This document shows positions 20,678 through 32,399 of a stretch of DNA of 64,000 bases, piece after piece. The position numbers were made by a program, and so were the translations under genes. Each line of letters starts with the position of its first letter. Positions within the stretch are counted from its first letter, which is position 1. The notes below the pieces were generated by a model. That model had not been told where the DNA came from. It did no database searches and worked only from the letters and a program-made list of their open reading frames with translations. The DNA is from Jaltomata sinuosa (taxonomy: Eukaryota > Streptophyta > Magnoliopsida > Solanales > Solanaceae): NCBI GenBank assembly GCA_003996215.1, contig QJPP01003435.1, forward strand, positions 62,001-126,000, in the 5' to 3' direction.

Positions 20678-23350
20678 TCATTCAACTACCTCTCTAGTTA
20701 GGTATTTTGTAAGTGGATCTGACACATTATCTTTTGACTTTACATAGTCAATCCTGATAAGTCCACTAGAGAGTATTTGTCTAACGGTGTTATATCTCCG
20801 TCGAATGTAACGAGATTTTTCGTTATACATAGTGCTCCTTGCTCTACCTATTTCCGCTTGGCTATCACAGTGTATGCATACAGGTGCCAACAGTTTGGGC
20901 CAGAATGGAATGTCTTCCAAGAAATTTCGGATCCACTCAGTTTCTTCACTGGCTTTATCTAAACTATAAACTCAGATTCCATTGTAGAGCGAGCGATACA
21001 TGTTTGTTTGGAAGACTTCCAAAAAACTATTCCTCCACCAAGAGTAAATACATATCCACTTGTGGATTTAACTTCAGATGATCCGGTAATCCAATTTGCA
21101 TCACTATATCCTTCAAGTACTGCAGGATATTTGTTATAATTTTAAGCATAATTTTGAGTATGTTTCAAATACCCCAAAACTTGTTTCATTGCCATCCAAT
21201 GAGTTTGATTGGAATTACTTATGTATCAACTTAGTTTACTAATAACATATGCTATATCTGATCGCGTACAGTTCATGATATACATTAAACTTTCCAAAAC
21301 TCGTGCATATTCCAATTGTGAGTCGCTTTCACTTTCATTCTTTTGAAGTGCAAAACTCACATCCATTGGTGTCTTGAAAACATTAAAATTCAAATACTTG
21401 ATTTTATTAAGTACCTTTTCAATGTAATGAGACTGTGACAAAGCTAGACCTTGAGGAGTTTTATGAATTCTGATCCCTAAGATCACGTCAGCAACTCCTA
21501 AGTCTTTCATATCAGATTTGCTAGCCAGCATATGCTTAGTAGCATTTATGTCAGAAATGTCTCTACTGATGATCAACATATCATCAACATACAAACAAAC
21601 AATGACTTTATGATTTGGAGTGTCCTTAATGTAAACACATTTATCACACTCATTAATTATAAATCCATTTGCCAACATTGTTTGGTCAAACTTTGCATGT
21701 CATTGTTTAGATGCTTCTTTTAGTCCATAAAGTGACTTAACAAGTTTGCACACCTTTCTTTCTTTTCCCAGAACCACAAAACCCTAAGGTTGTTCCATGT
21801 AAATTTCTTCCACCAACTCTCCATTCAAGAAAGTTATTTTCACATCCATTTGATAGATTTCAAGACTATATATAACCGCCAATGCAACTAACATCTGAAT
21901 AGATATTATTCTTATTACCGACGAGTATGTGTCAAAATAATCAAGGCCTTCCTTTGTCTATAACCTTTGACAACAAGTCTTGCCTTATATTTGTCAATAG
22001 TTCCATCAGCTTTTATTTTCTTTTAAAGATCCATTTGGAACCTAAAGGGTTATTTCCAAGAGGAAGATCAATCAATCCCTAAGTATGGTTACTTAAAATT
22101 GATTCAATTTCACTATTGACAACTTCTTTTCAAAATGATGAGTCTCCGGAAGACATAGCTTCTTTAAACGTTTGAGGCTCATTTTCAAGAAGGAAAGTCA
22201 CAAAATTCGGTCCAAAGGAAGTAGATATTCTTTGACGTTTACCACGTCTTGGATTCTCTTCATCAAGATTACTTTTCTTTGGTTCTTACCGAGGTCATTT
22301 AGTTCTTTCGCTTGACGACTCACTATTTATTTTATACAGATAAATATTTTCAAAGCATTCAGCATTATCTGATTCTATTATCGTATTATCATGAATATCG
22401 GAATGATCGGATTTGTGAATCAAAAATTGACATGCTTTACTAGCATATCCAATAAAAATACAATCCACAGTATTTGGTCCTATATTGACCCTCTTGGGTT
22501 TAGGAATTTGGATTTTGGCTAGGCTCCCCCGCACTTTGAAATATTTCAAGTTGGGTTTTCTTCCTTTTGATTTCTCATATGGTATAGATTGCATTTTGCT
22601 GTGGGGTGCTCTATTGAGTATTTTATTTGCTGTAAGGATAGCTTTCCCCACAAGCTTTGTGGTAAACCGGAACTTATTAATAAGGCATTCATCATTTTCT
22701 TCAATGTTTGTTTTTTTTTTCCACAATTCTATTGGATTAAGGTGTATAAGGGGCAGTAATTTGATGGATGATTCTATTTTCCAAACACATTGCTTCAAAA
22801 GGAGCTTCATATTCTCCACTCCTATCAATCCTTATCAGTTTGATCTTTTTATTCAACTGATTTTCAACTTCTGTTTTGTATTTGCATAAATGCTTCAATT
22901 GCTTCATCCTAACTATTAAGCAAGTAAACATAAAAATATCGAGTATAATCATCAATAAAGGTTATGAAATACCTTTTTCCACCGCGAGATGGTATTGACT
23001 TCATATCACAAATATCTGTGTGAATTAAGTCTAAGGGATTTGAATTACTTTCAACAGACTTATACGGATGTTTAACAAATTTAAATTCAACACAGATTTG
23101 GCATTGTGATTTACTGCACTCAAACTTAGACAATACTTCTAAACTTATCAGTTTTCACAAGGTTTTATAATTGACATGTCCCAAATGATCATGCCACAAA
23201 TTGTTAGACTCAAGCAAGAAAGAAGAAGCCTCAACTTTATTCATTTCAACAACCATTACATCAAGTTTGAAAAGGCCCTCATCTAAATAACCTTTTCCAA
23301 CATACATATTGTTCTTACTTATTACAACTTTCTCCAAAATAATCATACAC
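20678..23350 (-). pseudogene. pol: Copia E pol remnant (integrase, reverse transcriptase, RNase H)
   Basis: From the 5' side: a GAG-pre-integrase-type segment (NNLWHDHLGHVNYKTL) at 23155-23346; integrase core pieces (LDLIHTDICDM, then FITFIDDYTRYFYVYLL) at 22909-23133; integrase C-terminal part at 22295-22828; reverse transcriptase with the catalytic VCLYVDDMLIIS at 21226-21678; RNase H end with HCDSQAEIG and SGLIRIDYVKSKDNVSDPLTK at 20678-20920. Frames change at each boundary and in-frame stops occur between them. The protein would be a copia polyprotein in an active relative. Here it cannot be made. Confidence 0.85.
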
Positions 23351-23439
23351 TTAAACCTGTTCTTAAAGAGAAGTGATGTATTAGAAACTAAATTTTTCTA
23401 ATAGTAGAAACATGGAGAACGTTGTTGAGAGTCTATATT

Positions 23440-24050
23440 CTTTACTTAATATATCATTTAATAATATTTTTATTATTTATTTCCTTCTTTTTATTTTATT
23501 TTCTTTTCTTTTTTGTCCCTTTTTGTCATAATTTTATTTACTTTTTTGTTAGTTTATCTTCTTTTTTTATCTTTTCCTTTGTTTTAAAGAGAAACAATTA
23601 AATATTACATAACTAGTTTTAAATTAATAAAAATATAGAAAAATGAAATAATTAAATTAAAAGAATAAATAATTTAGAAAAATTAAAAGTTACTAGTTTA
23701 TTTATTAAAATCAAAATTAATAGAAAATTTGTTATTATAATTATTTTCTCTTTTTATATTTTTTTCCTTTTGAAAAATAAGAAATAAAAATATAAACCAA
23801 CTATTTTTTTATATTAATAATAAAAAATAACTAGATAACAATAAGAAATAAATAAAAAATACTAAAATTCACTAGCTTATTCATTAAAAATAAATTAATG
23901 AAAATAAATTTTTATTTTTTTTACTTTTGCAAATAAAAATAAAACGTTAAAATATGACTCTATTTTTGTAATTAGTTTTACAAAAATTACTCGTAACTTG
24001 CTAAAATTGATATATAAATTAAAATATCAAAATTAAGCATAAATTTTGTG
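23440..24050. repeat. Pyrimidine-rich AT block left of the minisatellite
   Basis: The plus strand from about 23450 to 23600 is almost all T and C, then becomes mixed A/T. No coding potential is seen. It mirrors the purine-rich block at 25470-26150 on the far side of the minisatellite. Confidence 0.5.
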
Positions 24051-24054
24051 ATAC

Positions 24055-25455
24055 TCTGTCAGTATATGATATGTACCATGTGGGTATCATAGAGGATTGA
24101 AAAATACCAAAGTTGGCCTAAATGATATCATGCCGGTATGTAGATATATTATGACGGTATCACGAAGGACTGAGAAATATCTCTCTGAAGAATTAAAACA
24201 CACCTCAATGATACCATGCAGTATATAGATATATTAAAATGATATCATGAATGATTGAGTGATCTCATCGAAGGGCTGAAGCAAACCTCAATAAAAACAA
24301 TACTCAATTACTCTTTGATACCACCAGAGTATATTATACTCTGATAGTATCAAGGAGGAAGAAGCAATCCTTCAATGAAGACACTGCTCAGTTACTCCTT
24401 CATACCACCACAGTATATTTATATACTGTAATATACAGTGATGATATAAAAGAGGAAGAAATAGTTCTTCAGTGAAAATACTGCTCAGTTACTGTTTGAT
24501 ATGATCAGAGTATATTATACTTTGATGGTATCAAGAAGGAAGAAGCAATCTTTCAATGAAGACACTGCTCAATTACTTCTTGATACCACCAGAGTATATT
24601 CATATAATATAATATATTGATGGCATCAAAGAGGAAAAAATAATCCTTCAGTGAAAACACTACTCAGTTATTCTTTGATACCATCAAAGTATATTATACT
24701 TTGATAGTATCAAGGAGGAAGAAACAATCCTTCACTGAAGACATTGCTCAGTTACTCCTTGATACGATCAGAGTATATTCATATACTGTAATATACTGTG
24801 ATGGTATCAAAGAGAAAAAAATAGTCCTTCAGTGAAAACACTACTCAGTTATTCTATGATACTATTAGAGTATATTATACTTTGATAGTATCAAGAAAGA
24901 AGAAGCAATCATTCACTGAAGACAATGCTCAGTTACTTCTTGATACGACCAGAGTATATTCATATACTGTGATGGTATCAAAGAGGAAAAAACAGTCCTT
25001 CTGTGAAAACACTGCTCGGTTACTCTTTGATACCATCAGAGTATATTATACTTTGATGGTATCAAGGAAGAAAAAACAGTCCTTCAGTGAAAACACTGCT
25101 CAGTTACTCTTTGATACCATCAGAGTATATTATACTTTGATAGTATCAAGGAGGAAGAAGCAATCCTTCAATGAAGACACTGCTCAGTTACTCCTTGATA
25201 CCACTAGAATATACTGTGATGGTATCAAAGAGGGAGATGTAGTCCTTCAGTGAAAATACTGCTCAGTTACTCTTTAATATCATCAGAGTATATTATATTG
25301 TGATGATATCAAAGAGGAAGAAGAAGTCTTTTAGTGAAAACACTGCTCTGTTACTCTTTAATACCGTCAGAGTATAATATACTCTGATGGTATCAAGCAG
25401 GAAGAAACAATCTTCAATAAGGATAATATATTGTGATGGTATCATGGAGGACTGA
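24055..25455. repeat. Minisatellite, about 84-97 bp unit, palindrome in each unit
   Basis: From about 24290 the motif CTGCTCAGTTACTC recurs near 24301, 24384, 24481, 24565, 24660, 24744, 24841, 24925, 25009, 25095, 25181, 25259 and 25345. Spacing is about 84 bp, with a longer 95-97 bp unit alternating in the first half. Each unit contains an inverted pair around AGTATATTATACT (TTGATACCATC against GATGGTATCAA). More diverged units extend left to about 24055. Because 84 is divisible by three, one plus-strand frame (24882-25253) stays open as a 28-residue repeat with KKQSF. There is no other sign that it is a gene. Confidence 0.9.
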
Positions 25456-25469
25456 AGTAAACCTCAATG

Positions 25470-26310
25470 AAATCAGCGGAAAAAAAAAGAATAAAGAAAA
25501 GGAGCAAAAAAGTGAATATAATTAGACTAAGGAGAAAAAATAAAAGAAAAAAGAAATTAAATAAAATAAAAGAAAAACTAGAAAAAAGAAATTGAAAAAA
25601 AATAAAAAAAAGTTAAAATTGAGTATGAAATAAGATTATGGTGAAAGAAATTAAAAAATAATATGATTTGAGAAAAAATAAATGAATGAAAAAGGAGAAA
25701 AAAGATAAATAGAGAAAAATAAGAGAAAAAAGAAAAGGAGAAAAAAATAGAGAAATAAAAAATGAAAAAATGTTTAACATATAAATGATCTTTTTTATTA
25801 TATAAATAAAAAGAATATAGAAAAAAGCAACAAAAAAATCAATAGAATTAGATTATGGAGGAAAAAAAGCAAAATAAAAATAAAAATAGAAAGGAAATAA
25901 ATAAATTGAAAAAACAAATAGGAAACAGAAAAAAAAAACACAAAAATAAAAAAGTCAAAACTAATTATGGGGATTTTTTTTTAGAAATTAACATGGTTTG
26001 AGAATAAAATAAATGATTCATAAATGAGAAAATAGAAAAGAAAAAAACAAGAAATGTAGAAAAGAAAGAAAAGAAAAAAGAAAAGGAAAAACCAAAATAA
26101 ATGTTAAATCTTTTTCAAATTAAATAAAAAGACAAAGCAGAAAAGACAAGAAAAAAAGGTGAACGCTGACATCATGATGACATCAGATCGAATTTTTTAT
26201 TTTAAAAAATATATCATTTTAAAGTAAAAGGGGGGTATGAAAGTAATGGGGTATTTAAGGGTAAATAGTTTCCTTTTGGGGGTATAAGTGTTCTTTTCCC
26301 AATTTTCCAC
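25470..26310. repeat. Purine-rich block right of the minisatellite
   Basis: The plus strand from 25470 to about 26150 is overwhelmingly A with G (runs such as GAAAAAAGAAAAGGAG), with few pyrimidines. It ends in a segment with GGGGTATTTAAGGGTAAATAG near 26250. No gene is present. Together with 23440-24050 it may mark the two sides of one large non-autonomous element. Confidence 0.55.
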
Positions 26311-27345
26311 ACCCAGTTAGCATCTGGATTGGTTAAAAAGGGGCTTGGGGTTAGGCAGAAGAGTTTATGCAAATTGTGATTATGCTTAGGCAAAGACTGT
26401 ACTTCTCATCCCCTATTCTGTGTGCTCCGCTTTCTCATCTTCCCTTCTAGTTATCCTTTCCTTGTTCCTCTAATTCCCAATTAATAGTTGATTTAGTATC
26501 ATATTTCAATGTAATTTCGTTCGGTGATTATAATATACATCAGTGTTTGTGTGTTGAAAATTGAGTTGTTTCAGATGATTTTGTTCAAATATCATTTCCG
26601 AATGAAAAAGTGCCTGAGTTTCATTTATATTAGAAATTGTGACTTACATAAAAATGCCTAGTTTTCAATTTGTCCCAGAATAAATTGACAGTTTTCTATC
26701 ATAAATTACAAGAAATTATATTGATTATTACTTTAGTTGTTCGTCAGAGTGTTATCTAATGTATTGATCCATATCTTCCTAACGAGTTGGTAATTTTTAT
26801 TTTTTTTCTCGAGAGTCGTTAGTGATGATTACAGAATACATCAACAACAATGGTATCAACCAAGCAGCTTCAATCTCAAACAATAATAATTGAAATATTT
26901 AAGAAAATTTATCCACTTGAAAAGATAAAACTAAAGCAAAAACCACTTAAGTTTCATATTTAAATTATAATAACCTAATTACGCATTTCTTATTTTATAA
27001 CTTACTCCCTGAAATTTTAAAACGATAGACCAAGTAACAGTCAGAAAGCAATTAGATAAGATATACTGCAAAATCTTTCCATTACGAAGAATAGCCACAC
27101 GTTTAAGTGATCAAACATAAGGTGACAGACAGATTTCACAATCCAAAAGCAAATAAAACCCCTGAAAATGTCTTAATAGCAACTCGAGTGCATCATTACT
27201 TCAAGGCAACAGAGGGACTACTGAAATTGTTTCTATAGCATCAGCATAACACATGATCAGACTAGAATATGAAAGTTTGTGGAGCATCCCAACTTCAACA
27301 GAAATTAGAAGTTGTGATGGTGCTGAAATAGTACTCTGAACCTGC
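26311..27345. other. 3' flank of the SGS3-like pseudogene, no gene seen
   Basis: Unique-looking AT-rich sequence with a pyrimidine-rich patch near 26400-26480. It contains no supported frame on either strand. Confidence 0.45.
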
Positions 27346-28448
27346 TTAGGTTTCTTTTGGGGAGTATATCTCCATTAGCTTAGCCAATTCGAGGTCGAAT
27401 TTCTTCTCAAGTGCAATTCCCTCTTCCCAGTGTTTGTGTCTCCTCTTTTCATGAGCTCTTATCAGATTTTCCCTCTTTACTACAAACTCTTCCATGTCTT
27501 TGTCCTGAAGTTTGATAAAATCTGCAGCTTTCTCTACCCTGACTCCATGATCCTCAATCGTTGAGGAAGCATTTGCAAGATATTGTTGGAAAATATCACG
27601 ATGTTCCTGCTATATCTTCTCGAATTTGTCTTCCTTAGTATCGCGAATAATTTTCAATTGATCATTGAAAGACTTCTCTTGATACTCTATATCTTCATTG
27701 TTCTGTTCATAATGCATCTTCATTTTTAGCCTGATGATCTTGTTCTCTTTGTCTGACGGTGCTTTTCACTCACCATAGTAAGAGTTTCCTCAAGAGCTTT
27801 AGATTTCTTTTGGTTCTTAGCGGCTTTCCTCTTGAACCATACGAGCTGTTGATTATCCTCTGACATCTGCATCGCCGGATTACGAACATTTTCCTTATAC
27901 GATTTCATCTCAAACTTCAACCTTGATTTCCCATGTGAATGTTTTATGAAGTTTTCCATGTCGGTTTTTTTTCTGCCATGTAGCCATAAAGCTTACGAAT
28001 ACCCCCGAGATAAAAGCGAACTGGATTGCGTTCCCACGTATCCCTATCTCTTCCTTTTACAAAAAACTGCTCACTGAGAAGCAGAGCCTCCACGTATCCC
28101 ACAGCAGTGGCCTCAAAGATCAATACACTGATGCCACGATGGCCTTGTGGACCATATGAATGTCGAACAGCCTTGACAGTAGCGTAAGAGTTGAAATACT
28201 CATGCAACTCCTGATTTCCCATTCCAATCCACTTTTCATTGTCATCTTTCTCAAGCGCTATGTTCATGATAATCACCATCGTTGGCCACACTATTACCTT
28301 ATCTTCAGATTCGCCACCATCCCATTGTCCATACACCTCACCTGAAGGTACAACAGAAGTTCCCCTCTGTCGCAGCTCCTCCTCCAAAAGTTGAGCGAGC
28401 TCTGTGTAATTTAATCCTTGATCCACCTTTCATTTTTGTGTGGGGCAC
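27346..28448 (-). pseudogene. SGS3-like pseudogene, 3' part (XS domain and coiled coil)
   Basis: SGS3 proteins stabilise RNA for RDR6 in trans-acting siRNA production and antiviral silencing. This part shows LLEEELRQRGTSVVPSGEV, the XS domain (WIGMGNQELHEYF, then HSYGPQGHRGISVLIFEA, then LYGYMAEK), then the SGS3 coiled-coil region (MSEDNQQLVWFKRK; FIKLQDKDMEEFV; KKFDLELAKLME) to a stop at 27346-27348. Breaks are a 2-bp deletion near 28405, a frame change near 27960, another near 27750, and a stop (TAG) near 27612. The 5' part is at 47225-47845, and the reading continues across the copia A insertion. The assignment rests on remembered family motifs, not on a search. Confidence 0.85.
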
Positions 28449-28876
28449 TGAAAGAAATATACGGAACAAAAATAATAGATAGTGTACCAAAAACCTTTTT
28501 GATTGCAGCGAAAAAATTATTGAACTTACTACCACAAGGAATCTTCCCCAAGTCGACTTTGAATCACAAGGAAACAAAGTGTTGATCTTCACCAACTAAA
28601 TTCCCTAATTGTGTATATCTATTATGTCAGGGAGAATATTTTCTTCCACTATTCGTTTTTTTTTTTTTTTTTGCTTCTTTCTGACCGAGGAAGAAACTGG
28701 TTTTATAAGGGAGAGAAAATAAATCGATAGAAAACCAATCCCCACAATCTCACAATTGTGCGGTAGTATTATTTGAGGAGTTATAACTCCCTAGGTAACT
28801 CCTTCTGATTCGATCTCTACTCCCTAACCGGGTCGGGTCAGCCCATAAGGAGCGACCCACGATCAATAATCCAACA
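28449..28876 (-). repeat. 3' LTR of copia A
   Basis: This is the left LTR. It abuts the SGS3-like 3' fragment and shares a nearly continuous match with 46802-47224, except that the first 30 or so bases on the plus-strand left side are diverged. A T-run lies at about 28657-28671. The minus-strand purine stretch GAAGTAGGAGA at 28877-28887 is the likely polypurine tract. Confidence 0.85.
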
Positions 28877-28887
28877 TCTCCTACTTC

Positions 28888-29980
28888 ACTCATAATGGGC
28901 TAGACCCAAGCTAGCACCATGCAAGTAACTTGCACAACTAATTCATACATGCGAATAGTTCATGCGATCTACGAGCATCAAGAGTTGCAATTCGTAACCT
29001 ATCGAGGTTGTATAGAAGCTCAACATAGGAATTCAATTACATGCGAAAAGAATTCACTATAAATATAAGGATCACTATTGCTCACAATATCCCAGACATC
29101 ATTCACTATTTCAGTAGTTACTTATCCGATCCCTCATCCTCTAAAGAGGTGAACTCGAGTTCATGTTTAACTTTATATTCACAATTACACTCGAGTGTAA
29201 GAGCCGGCTTGTGTATACAAGTTAAATTATTCATTTTAGTCGTCTTCCCTTTCTACTTGAATCTATCTGTTTCAAATCAACTGCTTTCCTAGACATGCAC
29301 TGCATTGCCGAATCACTCATGGCTACTAGTAACATGCTAAAGTAGCAACACCGATCGAAACTTCAAGAAACAATCAAAGGTCAAAGGGTATTTTAATAAA
29401 AAAGTTAATGTAACTGGTCTCACACAATGAAGAAGCAGGGGTACATTCTTCCATGAACCCATTGGTCGCTTGGCACACGTGGTATGAAACACGTGCTATG
29501 GTATTTTCACCTTAAATTGGTGCGCGTGTCTCATTATTTTGCTCATTCAACATCGTACAGATCTAAAGACCATAAAAAGAGTTTCATTTCATGATTCTTT
29601 CATATACATTTTCTTTAATTGAATGAATGTTTTGATTCTACATTTCTCAAAATACTTCAATTGGTACATGCAAGAAATAGGCTAATTCAGTAGCTTTTTA
29701 TTCAATTTCTCGTGGAGTCAAATTCTCATCAGTACGGGTCAAGGGAATGGACCCCTGGCCTCCAATGTCCATATAAAGAATACGACGAGCATAAATATCC
29801 TCTTTAAATTCTATTCTAATGGACTGATGGTCTAGACAACTCTAGATGTCTTATCCGAGCTTCTCTTTTCAATGATCCTCAAATTCATCATCTTAGAGAA
29901 ACTCACATCTGGCTTTCAAAATAAGTCATAAACAGGTGGTGAAACTTATCTCTTCATGTTTCTTAACGTAAGAGGCAATT
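28888..29980. other. 3' non-coding part of copia A
   Basis: This lies between the purine tract and the solo LTR insertion. No supported coding sequence is seen; the frame at 29041-29292 lacks any domain. CAATT at 29976-29980 is the left TSD of the solo LTR. Confidence 0.5.
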
Positions 29981-32236
29981 TGTGACGACTCGAGACTAGG
30001 CCCCAGACGTAACGGACAACCCAGACCAAGGAGGCCTGAGTTAACCCCTTAGCATACATTAACAAACACATTCAATAAATAAAGAATTTACGGGAAAAGG
30101 ACCCATTTAAGAACATCATTTGAAATATAGTTAAAAATTAACCACATGTTGGGAATAAAACGTTTAAACAACATCTACATAGGTCCACGAAGCCTCTAAC
30201 ATAAGAATGAAATACCAATGCCAGGACATGACCCCGACAATACCATAACTGAAAATCAGAGTAAAATAAAGATGCAATCGCCTTCCGAAAGAATGGAGGG
30301 CTCACCACTTGCTTATCGAAATCCCAAAGATCCTAGTGCAGAACCACGAGGAAAGGTCTCTGAACCTGCATCATGAAAAGATACAGCGTCCGAGGACGGT
30401 CAGTACGGCGAGTACTGTCATACAACCAAGGAGAAGGGATATCACAATTTATAAAGCAAGTCATAAAAATATAATACATATCATAAACATAAAAGATGAG
30501 GCAGTTTCCAAATCACCAACATGACATTTACATGAATACATTACTTCTGGACTAGATGGTATCACCGACATTTATTTCACCACGGGCTATATGGGTTTGA
30601 TCATAACTCGATCGGCAGAGCCTCCAATCCAAGTTTGCCGCCAGGATTTGGAGCGTCATAATATAATCACCTCATAACTGCATACAGATGACAAGTCAAG
30701 CATATAGTAAAGAGCCTCGTTCGACTCAGAGGGAAGAGCCCCATTCGACTCATACCCGTGTCGGCAAAACAAGATTTCAGGTGTTGAGCCCTGTTCAACT
30801 CACACCTTCTCGGTTAACCATCTAATCCTCTTAAGCCCATATTTTAACATTTCAAACATTTAACAAAATCAGTCATTTTGGGACTCTTAACATTCTTAAC
30901 GCACATGTGGGTTGGTATCGTCATACCAAGACTTACAAGTCGCACTTATCATCTTATGCCTTCATCATTTACACATCAATAGTCCTGTATTTAAGGATTT
31001 TAAACTCGTTTAACACATAGGTTCCTTAAAGTTAAGATCTTACTAATTATCAAGTAACCATTTAAAAGACCGAGGGATTTAAGAAGATCCTTTTTCCTTC
31101 CGTCAAAAACCCATATTTAGATAATACAATCAACTTTCGAAGGAAACATACAAAGAGCTTCAAATCTGCCCCAATTTCAATAATCCATAAAGAAGGTTAT
31201 GCTTCAAACCATAACTTTAAAATAACAATTAGATACGGATAATTTCATAGAAAAATATTTAGAAGTTTTAAGCAAACTCTTTCTTTCGAAACTCTTCAAC
31301 CATTTTTATACAATACTAGCATAGATGTCGTAGTAAGTAGTAGAAAACATAATCCTTATGAGTATAGTTGAAAGGGGATCGTTCAACATACCTTTTGACG
31401 GAGAAAGCTTATGAAACACTTGAGTTTTAGAACTTTGAACCCTAGGCATCTTTTGCTTCAAGAACTCTGAGGAGAGAAGTAACGCTCTTTCTTGATTTTT
31501 GTTTGTGTCTTAGGAGGTTTAGGAATATTTAGAATGAGTGGGGGGTGAATCTTGGATGAGGAAAGGACCGAAACATCCTCAAATAGCTTAAAAGAGGCAA
31601 TTTTCATAACAATACCGTAGGGGTCCTATTTATAGGAAATTCCAATTAAAATCTGGATTGGTTTAAGAAGGAAAATGCGTCAGAAAATGGTTGTCAAAAT
31701 GGTCCGTTTTGGACACAAACGGACCTTTTTGAAGGCATTTTAACTTTTAGAATTTTTGGGTTTCTGCCTCTAAAAACGGTCAGAAGAACGGACCGTTGTT
31801 TTAGAAAATGACCCGTTTTCCTTTCCGTTTTAACTCCCAAAATTCGATGGTCTTCTGGACAGACAGACGTCTTCTAGGTAAACTGATCATACATTTTTAG
31901 TTCGGACTCGGATTAATACGCGGTCAGCAGGGTTGGAAAGAATACTTAAAGACCTTTAATTTGGTGGGTCATAGGACACCTAACACTTTATATTCTAGGA
32001 GTTATGATCATTTGAAGTTGACCCAAGTTAGAAAGTTATACAAAAACTTAGTCGGTAGAGAAGCTTTTAACTTAACTTGTGCTAGAGGTTCCTTAAGACC
32101 TTGATTCATGCCCAACACTCTTCCCACACATATTTCTTGACCATAACAACTTGTTACAAGGAAATCTTTCCTGGTTCAGGTTTAATTACATGCGAAAAGT
32201 GATTAGAATCCTAGCTCGAAAGTTTGGGGTGTTACA
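29981..32236 (-). mobile_element. Solo LTR S2 (Ty3/gypsy family), nested in copia A
   Basis: This 2256-bp sequence starts TGTGACGACTCG and ends GGGGTGTTACA on the plus strand. It has a perfect TSD CAATT (29976-29980 and 32237-32241). It is the same family as S1 in opposite orientation. A TATA box (TATAAATA, minus strand) is at 31627-31634 with the inverted GGTCCGTT motif cassette next to it (31670-31870). No internal coding sequence is present. Confidence 0.95.
31627..31634 (-). promoter_or_regulatory. LTR TATA box (S2)
   Basis: TATAAATA on the minus strand, at the position corresponding to 8680-8687 in S1. Confidence 0.65.
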
Positions 32237-32399
32237 CAATTACTCATGTGAGAGATCCAATCTCGCGACTTGTTTGACACACTTTTATAAATAAAATATA
32301 TCATCCCATACATATGAAATATGAACATAAATTCAAGAGTCTTATATTGATGAGAATATTATAACAACCAAGTCATTTTATAGATACATAAATAATTAT

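Larger units (their letters stand above)
19110..23440 (-). mobile_element. Ty1/copia retrotransposon E, 5'-truncated
   Basis: Copia-order coding remnants on the minus strand (integrase, reverse transcriptase, RNase H) are followed downstream by a purine tract (minus-strand GTGGGGGATTG, near 20056-20066) and a putative 3' LTR at 19110-20057. No protease, gag, primer-binding site or 5' LTR is found. Homology stops near 23400-23440, where an AT-rich and minisatellite region begins. Multiple stops and frame changes show it is dead. Confidence 0.85.

Noticed and set aside
24882..25253. 123-residue plus-strand frame with KKQSF repeats as a repeat-protein gene
   Set aside because: The frame is explained by the 84-bp minisatellite period. 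It has no promoter, domain or open continuation into neighbouring units.
24055..25455. CRISPR-like array
   Set aside because: The units are directly adjacent and alike throughout, with no unique spacers, and the window is plant nuclear DNA.
29041..29292. 83-residue plus-strand frame
   Set aside because: No domain, antisense to the 3' non-coding part of copia A, and base composition is as in the surroundings.
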